Assembly (NCBI GenBank): GCA_018241505.1
Contig: JAFEDS010000005.1
Span: 124,001-188,000 of the forward strand
Direction of reading: 5' to 3'
Source of the DNA: Pseudomonadota bacterium
Lineage (GTDB): Bacteria > Pseudomonadota > Gammaproteobacteria > Steroidobacterales > Steroidobacteraceae
Length of the DNA: 64,000 nt
The notes under the pieces were generated by a model. That model saw only the letters and a program-made list of their open reading frames with translations. It had not been told where the DNA came from and searched no databases. Positions within the stretch are counted from its first letter, which is position 1, and each line of letters starts with the position of its first letter. Made by a program: the position numbers and the translations under genes. This document shows, in pieces, positions 18,125 through 26,442 of the stretch.

Positions 18125-19426
18125 ATGAGTGCCTGGTGGGTCGTTTATCTCATTCCATTGTTGAGTGCGTGGAGCTGGCAGGTTGCCAGGCGGCGCACGA
18201 TTGCGACCAAAGGCCGCGACGCGCGCGTGCAGGCGCAACGCGCCGGGCTCAACGAGCCTGTTTCACTCCATCCCGCGATCAATGCCTCGCTGTGTGTTGG
18301 ATGCAGTGAGTGCGTCAAGGCCTGCCCGGAGAAGGAAAACGATGTTCTGGGCATGGTTGATGGCAAGGCGGAGCTGATCAACCCCGGCGATTGCATCGGA
18401 CACGGCGCGTGTCGCACCTCGTGCCCGGTCGGTGCCATTTCCTTGGTGTTCGGTACAGCCAAACGGGGCATCGACATCCCGATACTGACCCCCGAATTCG
18501 AGACCAACGTCCCGGGCATTTTTGTAGCCGGCGAGCTGGGGGGCATGGGCCTGATCCGCAATGCACTCGTGCAGGGCACGGAGGCGGTCGAGGCCATTGC
18601 CCGCAGCAGGCCGCGGCGGCAGGGCATGATCGATGTTCTCATCGTCGGCGCGGGTCCGGCAGGTTTTGCTGCATCGTTGACGGCCATGTCGCTCGGCCTG
18701 AAGTACGTCACGCTGGAACAGGAATCGCTCGGTGGTTGCGTGTTCCAGTATCCGCGCGCCAAACTCGTCATGACCTCGCCGGTGGAAGTCCCGCTCATCG
18801 GCAAGTTGAGGATCACCCAGACTTCGAAGGAAGAGCTGCTGGAGTTCTGGCAGAACGTCGAGCGCAAGACCGGTGTCGCTATCCGCTACCGGGAGCGCGT
18901 TGAAAGCATTACCCCACGTGGCGGCGGATTCCTCGTCCGTACTTCCAAGGGCCAGTACGCAGCGGCGTCGGTGCTGTTGGCGATCGGGCGGCGCGGCACA
19001 CCTCGGAAGCTGGGAGTTCCCGGTGAGGAACTGGCAAAGGTGGTATATCGGATGGTCGATCCCGAACAGTATTCGGGGCAGCGGGTACTCGTGGTCGGGG
19101 GCGGGGACAGCGCCCTGGAAGCCGCGAGCAGTATTGCCGAGTCGACGAACGCCAAAGTTGCTTTGTCCTACCGCGGCGACGCATTCACACGCGCGAAGGC
19201 ACGCAATCGCGAGCGCCTCGAGAACGCCCGCCGCTCCGGGCGCCTGCACGTAGTATTGCGCTCGCAGGTTCGCCAGATCGCGGAAGACGCCGTGGTCATT
19301 GAGCAGGCCGGTAAACTCTTGCGAATTCCCAACGAAGTAGTAATCGTCCAGGCGGGCGGTATCGTGCCAACGGACTTCTTGAAGAACGTCGGCGTGCAGG
19401 TTCAAACGAAGTACGGCACGGCATGA
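18125..19426 (+). CDS. Membrane-anchored 4Fe-4S/FAD-NAD(P)-dependent oxidoreductase
   Basis: 433 residues. A membrane segment (residues about 2-20) leads into a ferredoxin domain: cluster 1 ligands are C57, C60, C63 and C67; cluster 2 has C90, C96 and C100, with His93 in place of the usual second Cys. Then comes TNVPGIFVAGELGGMGLIRNALVQG at 127-151, which in ordinary pyridine-nucleotide reductases is the C-terminal FAD motif, and only after it the dinucleotide fold GAGPAG (175-180) and the NAD(P) fold GGGDSA (325-330). The protein ends without a second G-x-F-A-x-G-D motif. No CxxC redox disulfide is seen. It probably passes electrons between NAD(P)H and the membrane chain of the divergent cytochrome operon. 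Its last four bases are the start of the ankyrin gene. Confidence 0.8.
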   Translation: MSAWWVVYLIPLLSAWSWQVARRRTIATKGRDARVQAQRAGLNEPVSLHPAINASLCVGCSECVKACPEKENDVLGMVDGKAELINPGDCIGHGACRTSCPVGAISLVFGTAKRGIDIPILTPEFETNVPGIFVAGELGGMGLIRNALVQGTEAVEAIARSRPRRQGMIDVLIVGAGPAGFAASLTAMSLGLKYVTLEQESLGGCVFQYPRAKLVMTSPVEVPLIGKLRITQTSKEELLEFWQNVERKTGVAIRYRERVESITPRGGGFLVRTSKGQYAAASVLLAIGRRGTPRKLGVPGEELAKVVYRMVDPEQYSGQRVLVVGGGDSALEAASSIAESTNAKVALSYRGDAFTRAKARNRERLENARRSGRLHVVLRSQVRQIAEDAVVIEQAGKLLRIPNEVVIVQAGGIVPTDFLKNVGVQVQTKYGTA

Positions 19427-21393
19427 AGCTGCGTCTGAGTCTGCTTGCCGCAGTTATATCAGGGTGTGTGAGCCACACCCCAGCGACCGTCATGCGGCAT
19501 GGGCCCGACAGTGGGCCCTCTGCCGAGGCAAAAGCGTCCCTTCGCACCAAGCAATTCAGCGCTGCCCTGCAGGAACTACGCGGGGCGGCTGATCACGGTG
19601 ATGTTGAATCGGAATACCTGCTCGGCTTGGTGTATGCCAGCGGGGTTGCACCCGAAGCGTCGCTGGCCGAGGCACGCCGTTGGCTGGAAGCTGCCGCCAA
19701 CAAGTCACACCCAAAAGCTGCGTTGGCACTCTCGGGTCTCCTCGCGGATGGCTCAGGGCAGGATCGTGCTGCTGCTGAGCGGTGGCTGACACGCGCCGCG
19801 AGTGAGGGTGAGCCTATGGCTGTGAAGCTGAAGGCCACACACTCCTTGCCGCTGTCGCCATCTCGTGAAGCGAAAGGAGACGCTGCCCTGGCGCGCGAGT
19901 TGTTGGTATGGGCGATTCGTCACGGTGACGGAGAAACAGTCGGCGCTTTCATAAAGGTCGCGGGCGTCGAAAATGCGGATGAGTTCGGCCGAACACCACT
20001 GCAGTATGCTGTGATGAGTGGGTCGGACATCGCCGTCCAACACTTGCTCGCGGCGCGTGCGGATGCTGATCACGCAGACCGGTTTGGCGTTACGCCACTG
20101 ATGCTGGCTGCCGAGGCTGAGAGCGCCAGCGTTCTCGATGAGTTGATCAAAGCCGGCGCCGACGTTAATGGGAAGGACAGCGTTGGCGATAGTGCTCTGT
20201 TCTACGCCGCTCGCGTTGGCCGAACCGACCATGCTCAACGACTGATTGCCGCTGGTGGCGCTCTCGATCAGTCGAATTCGGATGGTTGGACCGTCGTCGA
20301 TGTTGCGTCGAAGAACGGTCACGTGGAAACAGCACAGGTATTGAAGAAGGCGGGTGCCACGGAACATTTGAAAGCGCGTGTGCTGCGAGAGGGCGGCGGA
20401 GTGGATCCAACCCGCGGTGGTGAGCTGTATCGGGGCTGGCCCCCAATCGCAATTGCCGCCAGCCGTAACGATGCGCGAGTCGTGGCGGATCTCTTGGCAG
20501 GTGGCGCGCGCGCGGACGAACCGACTCCTCAGCGCGATACGCCGCTGTTGGTCGCTGCCAAGTATCGTGCACCTGCGGTCATCGCGCCTCTGTTGAAAGC
20601 GGGTGCGAATCCCGCGAGCTTCGATGGGAGTGGTGAGACACCACTTGGATATGCGGCGGCTCACGGCGAAGTCGAGGTGATTGATGCCTTGCTGCAGAAG
20701 GGTGTGTCACCGGATACCCGCGGTCACATGGAAGAGCCGCCGATATTGCGGGCAACTCGCGCGCATGACGAAGATGCAGTCAAACACCTCATTGACGCAG
20801 GCGCAAACGTCAACCTGCGGTCAGGCGGCGGGACGTCTGCTTTGATGGTCGCTGCTGGGTCTTCGGACTCGAAGATTCTGGATTTGTTGCTGTCTGGCGG
20901 TGCAAGCGTCGAGCTCACGGATAAAGCCGGAGGCGACGCGCTTTGGTTCGCCGCCGACAGCGGTACGGAAGAGATCGCGGACCGTTTGCTGGCTGCAGGC
21001 GCGCCTGTGGATTCCAACCGCAAACAAGAGTCGCCCCTGTTCGCCGCGGTGCGCGCGGGCCGAGCGGGGATGTTGGAGCATCTCATTCGCAAGGGCCTTT
21101 CGCCAAACGCGAAAGGCGCATCGGGCGATACGCCGATTATTTCTGCTGCGGCGCGCGGTGACACGGCGCTGGTGACAGTCTTGGTCGAAGGGGGAGCCAC
21201 CATTGACGAGCAGAACGACTCTGGCAATACAGCATTGATTGTTGCGGTCCGCGAAGGCCACACGAACGTGTGCAAGATATTGCTGAAGGGTGGGGCGAAT
21301 ACGCGCGTGCGTAACAAGGATCGAATTGATGCGCTCGACACTGCCAAGCGGCGAAACATGCAGGAGATCGTGGCGATGCTCGACGCGCATTGA
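19423..21393 (+). CDS. Ankyrin-repeat lipoprotein with Sel1/TPR-like N-terminus
   Basis: 656 residues, ATGA overlap with the oxidoreductase gene. The signal sequence KLRLSLLAAVISGC ends in a lipobox. Residues about 50-140 have Sel1-like helices (AADHGDVESEYLLGLVYASG, ARRWLEAAANKSHPKAALALSGLLADGSGQD). From about residue 180 to the end come roughly 13 ankyrin repeats, each with a G-x-TPLQ/LMLA-AA motif and a helix (for example EFGRTPLQYAVMSGSDIAVQHLLAARAD). It is a protein-binding scaffold, likely periplasmic and lipid-anchored. Its coupling to the oxidoreductase suggests it organises that enzyme or the cytochromes at the membrane, which is inference. Confidence 0.82.
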   Translation: MKLRLSLLAAVISGCVSHTPATVMRHGPDSGPSAEAKASLRTKQFSAALQELRGAADHGDVESEYLLGLVYASGVAPEASLAEARRWLEAAANKSHPKAALALSGLLADGSGQDRAAAERWLTRAASEGEPMAVKLKATHSLPLSPSREAKGDAALARELLVWAIRHGDGETVGAFIKVAGVENADEFGRTPLQYAVMSGSDIAVQHLLAARADADHADRFGVTPLMLAAEAESASVLDELIKAGADVNGKDSVGDSALFYAARVGRTDHAQRLIAAGGALDQSNSDGWTVVDVASKNGHVETAQVLKKAGATEHLKARVLREGGGVDPTRGGELYRGWPPIAIAASRNDARVVADLLAGGARADEPTPQRDTPLLVAAKYRAPAVIAPLLKAGANPASFDGSGETPLGYAAAHGEVEVIDALLQKGVSPDTRGHMEEPPILRATRAHDEDAVKHLIDAGANVNLRSGGGTSALMVAAGSSDSKILDLLLSGGASVELTDKAGGDALWFAADSGTEEIADRLLAAGAPVDSNRKQESPLFAAVRAGRAGMLEHLIRKGLSPNAKGASGDTPIISAAARGDTALVTVLVEGGATIDEQNDSGNTALIVAVREGHTNVCKILLKGGANTRVRNKDRIDALDTAKRRNMQEIVAMLDAH

Positions 21394-21446
21394 GACGCGC
21401 AAGCAAGGGCGGGCCCAAGCGATCCGCTGACCCGATGTCTACCGGC

Positions 21447-23705
21447 CTACTTGTTTGGCCCGAATTCCAGATGCACCTTCAGGTGCGCCTGCGAGGGCAG
21501 CCCGTCCACAAACCGCGGGTCATACTTCCACTTCCGAACAGCCGCCACGGCCGCCTTGTCGAACACGTCGGGCGGTGTCGCCTGGAGAACGGATACGTTC
21601 TCCACAACGCCCTCTGGTGAGACGGTTACGTCCAGGTCCACCGAACCGATTGTCCGGTCTTTCTTGGCCGCGGAAGGATAGTCCGGGTTAACGCGGCGGA
21701 TGAGCTTTGCTTCCTGGACCACGGGAGGTGGTTCACCGGAGCCACGGCGCGCTGTGGAGGGGCCTTCAGGCGCCTTCGGCGCTACAAAGGTGCTGCCGGC
21801 CGCTGAGGCGCCGCCCGTCGGAGCGGTGCCAGCCGCCGCAGGAGTCCCCGCCCCAGCAGCGCCGGTTGCAAAAGTCCCGCCCACAGAAGCCCCGGGCGCG
21901 GGCGCGCCGGTCGACGCTGGCGCCTCGCGATTCACTCCAGCCGGAGTCTCAGTCGTCCCCGCCGCCGGGCCCGTGGTCATGGCTGTGGATGGCGCAGCAG
22001 ACGTGGCAGACGCGGCAGCGAACGCGTTGCCCGAGCTAGCCGAAACGTCGGTGTCATTCTTCGCAACCCGAGTCGAATCACTCTTTGCGGTCGCCGCGGC
22101 CGTTCCGCCGCCCTTCGACCCATTCCTCTTCGAAGTTGACGACGGGGAAACACCCGCCCCGCGCCCCGACGCGCCGCCCTTGCCACCTGACAACAAACTC
22201 TGGAAAAACTCCAACCGCGGATGAGAAGGCGACAACTGCCGCAACCGGTCTACATCCGCGCGTGCCGCCTTGAAATCGTCAGCCTTGAAAGCCGCCTCGG
22301 CCTGCGCAACGAGTTGCGTCACCTCTGGCGGGTACTCGGGCGCGTGAGTGACAACAGGTGCGGCCGCAGGCTTCGGCGCCTCGCCCTTCGAGCCAAACAC
22401 CTTGAAGCCGAGAAACAGTACAACGGCCGCGACTGCAACACCGCCACCGATCAGGGTGACGATGCGCTTTGAATCCAACTCTTCCGAGCTCGACTCGTAG
22501 TTGGAGCGGGCAGCCCGCGCCAACGCCGCTGCTTCGGAGAAATCGCCACCCGTGCTTCGTGCCTGCGGCGATTCCAGCGGCGGCACCCGCTCGGCAGAAG
22601 CCGCGCGCTCCAGCGGTGGGAATCTGACAGGCATCGCTTTTGAAGCCGCGCCAGGCTCACGACCGCTTCGCGCCGCCTGGCTCGATCGGCCCCCTGACGT
22701 CCCACCACTCGACAACTCACGGGGTCCGCGTCGGGATGCGCCGCCGGCTACACTGCGGCCTACGCGGCCTGACGTGCCACCCTCTACGTGCCGAGGCCCA
22801 AAGGTTCCCGAACCCGGAAACTTCGCCGCAAGATCGTTCTCCAGTTGCGTGGTCTCCACACGCCGACCCCTCGGCCCGCCTGAACCACGCGAGGCGCCTG
22901 AACTACGCGAGTCGCTCGAGCCCCGTGAGGTGTCCGAGCCCTGTGAGTCGCTCGTGCCACGCGAGAAGCCACGTGAGACGCCTGAGCCACGCGAGGTGTC
23001 CAAGTCACGCGACGTGCGCGCGCCACGCGAGGCCGCTGTCCCCGCTCCCGAACGTGATACCGATCCAACACGCGACTCCACCGACACAGTGTGCCCCGAA
23101 GCGCTCGCTTGGATCGCCTCCCCACGGCCGGCCCGCGCAAAGCGGGGTTCGGAAAACTCGTCCGACTGCTCGAGGTCCAGTGGCTCGTCGAGGGCGGACA
23201 ATTCGAAGGGAGCCTCAGCGGGTGACTCCGCGTCTGCAGACTCGGCGTCGGCAAAGTCCGCCGTGCCGGACGATTCGGCCACCGCGGAAGGTTCCTCCGA
23301 CGCAGCCGCTACCTCAGCGGGCAACTCAACTTCCCGGCTGTTGGGGTTCGGCCCCCCCGTCGCCTTCTGCAGGGCCGCCAGCAGCTTATCAGCATCAATG
23401 GGATAGGCGAGAGTTTGAAACAGCTCGAACGGCCCCAGGCGCCCGCGCAAAAGCTGCAGGCGCTGGCGGTCCGCCGCAAATATGCGCAGCACTGAGGGCC
23501 ACTTCTTGGAAATCTGGCCGAGCAGCTCGAGACCGGAGCCGTCCTCGAGGCGTTCGGTGGCCACAATGACCTCGAACGAGTTCGAGCGCAGCAGGTCGAG
23601 GCAGTCGGCCTTGTTGGTTACGCAGTCGACGGTATAAAGATCCCGGAGCGATCGGGTGATCGCCAAGTTGCTGGCGGAATCCTGGTCGACAACGAGCACA
23701 CGCAT
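21447..23705 (-). CDS. TonB-like protein with N-terminal degenerate receiver domain
   Basis: 752 residues. Residues 1-118 read as a response-regulator receiver fold (MRVLVVDQDSASNLAITRSL ... LLGQISKKWPSVLRI). The phospho-acceptor position is Ala/Thr (VIVATERLEDGSG) and the conserved Lys is replaced (LAYPID), so phosphorylation is unlikely. A Ser/Arg/Gly-rich low-complexity region (repeats of SRGS) spans about 200-400, a single membrane segment (IVTLIGGGVAVAAVVLFLGFKVFG) lies near residue 425, then a TPR-like stretch and an Ala/Gly/Pro/Thr linker. The C-terminal 90 residues are a TonB domain (LIRRVNPDYPSAAKKDRTIG ... VRKWKYDPRFVDG). The receiver would be cytoplasmic and the TonB domain periplasmic. 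Confidence 0.75.
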   Translation of the reverse strand: MRVLVVDQDSASNLAITRSLRDLYTVDCVTNKADCLDLLRSNSFEVIVATERLEDGSGLELLGQISKKWPSVLRIFAADRQRLQLLRGRLGPFELFQTLAYPIDADKLLAALQKATGGPNPNSREVELPAEVAAASEEPSAVAESSGTADFADAESADAESPAEAPFELSALDEPLDLEQSDEFSEPRFARAGRGEAIQASASGHTVSVESRVGSVSRSGAGTAASRGARTSRDLDTSRGSGVSRGFSRGTSDSQGSDTSRGSSDSRSSGASRGSGGPRGRRVETTQLENDLAAKFPGSGTFGPRHVEGGTSGRVGRSVAGGASRRGPRELSSGGTSGGRSSQAARSGREPGAASKAMPVRFPPLERAASAERVPPLESPQARSTGGDFSEAAALARAARSNYESSSEELDSKRIVTLIGGGVAVAAVVLFLGFKVFGSKGEAPKPAAAPVVTHAPEYPPEVTQLVAQAEAAFKADDFKAARADVDRLRQLSPSHPRLEFFQSLLSGGKGGASGRGAGVSPSSTSKRNGSKGGGTAAATAKSDSTRVAKNDTDVSASSGNAFAAASATSAAPSTAMTTGPAAGTTETPAGVNREAPASTGAPAPGASVGGTFATGAAGAGTPAAAGTAPTGGASAAGSTFVAPKAPEGPSTARRGSGEPPPVVQEAKLIRRVNPDYPSAAKKDRTIGSVDLDVTVSPEGVVENVSVLQATPPDVFDKAAVAAVRKWKYDPRFVDGLPSQAHLKVHLEFGPNK

Positions 23706-23812
23706 GCGGCAAATGTTACCGGACGCTCCCTGTGAGCCTCAGCGGCAGAGGTCACGGTTCCCATATTCTGGGCCCGCGTCGGCTGTTGGCCTACACGAGT
23801 GTGTCGCACCGC

Positions 23813-25822
23813 TCAGTGGACGCGGCGTGCATGGGTCACATTTGGCACGCCGCCCAAGCGCCGCAAGACGCGCGCGAGCTGGTCGAGATCAACGACCGAT
23901 ATCGTAACGAGCACGTGTGCCGTACCCGCGTCCCGATCGGTAGTGGTGGTCATAGCCTCGATGCTCAGCCGCTCGAGCGCCAAGACATCGGTCACATCTC
24001 TGACGAGCCCGCGGCGGTCGAGCGCATCGACGGAAACCTGCACTATCAGCGCGTCGTCGGAGCTCACAGCCCACTCAACCTGAAGAACTCGTTCCGGTTT
24101 GAGGGCCCGCATCCGCGCAAGACTGGGACATTCGCTGCGATGAATCGTGACACCGCGTCCCAATGTAACGTAACCCGCGATGAGCTGCGGGCGCAGCGGC
24201 GCACAGCAGCGCGCCAATGTTGTTGGCAAGTCGCCAACACCTTCAATGTCAACCGGTGAGCCGCCGACTGCCTTACGGGCGCGAGGTCTCGTAACCAGCA
24301 ACTGTGCAGGCTCCGCAACCGGGGCCGCCACAACCGGCTCGGGGCCGGCCGGCTGCGCAGGCCCGGCGGTTTCTTCCTGTTTTCGAAACCAGGCACGGAC
24401 TTTGGCCCGGCTGTGGGGCGATCCCAGATATCCCTGTTCGGGCGCGAGCCAATCCCGGCTGGGTGATTCCAGCTTGCCGGCAATGATCTCGATCACCTCG
24501 CCATTCTTCAACGTGTAGGTCAGAGGCACGATGCGCCCGTTGACCTTCGCGCCCTTGCAGCGATGTCCCAATGAAGTATGGATCTGGTAGGCGAAGTCGA
24601 GAGGGGTCGATCCGCGGGGCAAGTCTATAACTTCACCCTTGGGCGTGAGCGCATACACCCGGTCCTCGAACAACTCGCTGCGCATGCGCTCGAGGAAATT
24701 GCGATCACTCTCGTCGCTGGAGGTATCCTGCGGTTCGAGTAGTTTTCGTACCCACTCAATCTTGCGCTGGTATTGCGAGTTGCGGGCACCTCCCTCCTTG
24801 TAGGTCCAATGTGCTGCGACTCCCAACTCCGCATGCTCGTGCATTTCGCGGGTGCGAATCTGCACCTCGACGCTCTTGCCGGCCGGGCCGATGACCGCGG
24901 TGTGAATGGATCGATAGAAGTTACCTTTCGGTGTAGCGATGTAGTCGTCAAACTCGCCGGGAATGTAGTGCCACAGTCCGTGCACGACACCGAGGGCCGC
25001 GTAGCATTCCGGTATCGAGCTCACGACGACGCGGACGGCCCGCACATCGAACAACTGGTCGAAGGCGAGTTGCTTGCGCTGCATTTTTCTGAAGATGCTG
25101 TACATGTGCTTGGGCCGGCCATAGACCTCAGCGGTGACGCCGGCCTTGCTCATTTCGGACTGGAGGCTCGCGCACAGGTCTTCGATGTAGCGCTCACGGT
25201 CGGCGCGGCGTTCATTGAGTGCCGCCGCGATTCGCCGATATTCGTCACCGTCGAGGTAACGGAACGCGAGGTCCTCCAGCTCCCACTTGAGCTGCCAGAC
25301 ACCGAGACGATTGGCCAACGGCGCAAAAACGGCACGCGTCTCTACCGCGAGGCGTTCTCGCTCATGCGCGGGTAGGGAGCGGGCGTGCCGCAACCCGACG
25401 AGTTGCTCCGCCAGACGAGCCAGTACGAGGCGCGGATCGCTGACGACCGCCAGCAGCATCTTTCTGAGCGTTTCCGCCTGACGGGAATCGAGGCCTTGGG
25501 TGGGGGCCCAATCCCGCGGCAGGCCGAGCTCGCCCAGGCGGGCCAGGTCCAGCGCGATTTCCGCAGCCGGCGCGCCGACCAGGCGGGCGAGCTTCTCTGG
25601 CGTGATGCCGGGAAGACCCACCGCGGGCCTTGCAAGTACCGCGGCGGCAAGTACCGCATCGTCGGTCAGCGCGCCCATGACCTCCGCCGCCTCGGCCCCC
25701 AGTGCGAGCCGGTCAGGCTCGAGCTGAGTCGCATCCTCGATGACGCTGCGGGCGACAGCAATCGATTCGCGAATTGGCGGTGGACAGAGTTGAATGGTCT
25801 CCACGTCAGCGCTACGGCTCAA
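23813..25822 (-). CDS. relA: RelA-type (p)ppGpp synthetase
   Basis: 669 residues. It makes (p)ppGpp from ATP and GTP or GDP in the stringent response. The N-terminal HD region is degenerate with no His-Asp pair (ALTDDAVLAAAVLARP), so hydrolase activity is not expected. The synthetase domain has YGRPKHMYSIFRKMQRK, FDQLFDVRAVRVVV and the EFDDYIATPKGNFYRSIHTAV signature; the EFDD form marks RelA rather than SpoT. A TGS domain (VYALTPKGEVIDLPRGSTPLDFAYQIHTSLGHRC) and a C-terminal ACT domain follow, the usual ribosome-contacting regulatory half. The TTG start at 25822 has no clear ribosome site; a GTG at 25804 is possible. Confidence 0.93.
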   Translation of the reverse strand: MSRSADVETIQLCPPPIRESIAVARSVIEDATQLEPDRLALGAEAAEVMGALTDDAVLAAAVLARPAVGLPGITPEKLARLVGAPAAEIALDLARLGELGLPRDWAPTQGLDSRQAETLRKMLLAVVSDPRLVLARLAEQLVGLRHARSLPAHERERLAVETRAVFAPLANRLGVWQLKWELEDLAFRYLDGDEYRRIAAALNERRADRERYIEDLCASLQSEMSKAGVTAEVYGRPKHMYSIFRKMQRKQLAFDQLFDVRAVRVVVSSIPECYAALGVVHGLWHYIPGEFDDYIATPKGNFYRSIHTAVIGPAGKSVEVQIRTREMHEHAELGVAAHWTYKEGGARNSQYQRKIEWVRKLLEPQDTSSDESDRNFLERMRSELFEDRVYALTPKGEVIDLPRGSTPLDFAYQIHTSLGHRCKGAKVNGRIVPLTYTLKNGEVIEIIAGKLESPSRDWLAPEQGYLGSPHSRAKVRAWFRKQEETAGPAQPAGPEPVVAAPVAEPAQLLVTRPRARKAVGGSPVDIEGVGDLPTTLARCCAPLRPQLIAGYVTLGRGVTIHRSECPSLARMRALKPERVLQVEWAVSSDDALIVQVSVDALDRRGLVRDVTDVLALERLSIEAMTTTTDRDAGTAHVLVTISVVDLDQLARVLRRLGGVPNVTHARRVH

Positions 25823-25928
25823 GAGCTTCGGCAGGGCCGCACGGCATGTCGCCGCGAGCGGTTTGCAGCTATCATACCTGCCTGTTTTCCTTGGTGGCGC
25901 CGAAGCTTAGCTGCCTTACTGGAGTTCG

Positions 25929-26432
25929 GTGCCGGAACTGTTCGAAAGCATTCGCGTCGAGGCGTACGGCCCCGGCGGCGGCGCGCTCATTGTGGAGTGC
26001 CGGACCGACAATCGTGAGCGGACGATTGGGCGGGTGCGGCAGGTTGTGCGCGAGCATGGTGGGTACATTGCCGCTCGTGGAGCGGTGAGCTACTTGTTCA
26101 ACGAGGTGGGGTGCCTGAAGTTTCCGCCCGGCACCGATACGGGGCGCGTGGCGGCGATCGCATTGGAGGCGGGTGCGGAGGACGTGATTCCGGCTCCGCT
26201 GGAAGTATTGACCGATCCAATCGATTTCGTGACCGTGCGCGCGGCACTGCAGGCCGCGGGGTTTGTCCCCGCCAGCGCGGAGGTGACCTGGCGCGCTTCG
26301 ATTACGGTTCCGCTCACGGGGGAGACGGCGAACGCAATGCTGCATCTGGTCGAAACCCTCAAAGACCTGAAAGACGTAGAGATCGTTTATACAAATGTCG
26401 AGATACCGGACGCGGTCCTGGCGCGCTCTTGA
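25929..26432 (+). CDS. YebC/PmpR-like protein lacking the N-terminal domain
   Basis: 167 residues from GTG 25929, with GGAG five bases upstream. The sequence matches domains II-III of YebC/TACO1-type proteins: EAYGPGGGALIVECRTDNRERTIGRVRQVVREHGG and the final VEIVYTNVEIPD. The normal N-terminal domain of about 90 residues, beginning GHSKWANIKHRK and carrying nucleic-acid contacts, is absent. The DNA where it would lie is occupied by the start of divergent relA, and no other plus-strand frame there encodes it. The position before ruvC is the standard yebC place, so this is a shortened yebC. Either a natural minimal form or an inactivated gene; the frame is intact and codon use is normal. Confidence 0.82.
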   Translation: MPELFESIRVEAYGPGGGALIVECRTDNRERTIGRVRQVVREHGGYIAARGAVSYLFNEVGCLKFPPGTDTGRVAAIALEAGAEDVIPAPLEVLTDPIDFVTVRAALQAAGFVPASAEVTWRASITVPLTGETANAMLHLVETLKDLKDVEIVYTNVEIPDAVLARS

Positions 26433-26442
26433 TGTAGGCACG

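Noticed and set aside
18112-18125. FNR-like box (GTGAT-n4-GTCAA)
   Set aside because: It matches only 8 of 10 positions and touches the start codon of the oxidoreductase gene, a poor position for FNR-type control.
22501-23569. Two long plus-strand open frames opposite the receiver-TonB gene
   Set aside because: They mirror the low-complexity Ser/Arg/Gly region of the minus-strand gene; their composition is repetitive and they have no motif or ribosome site.
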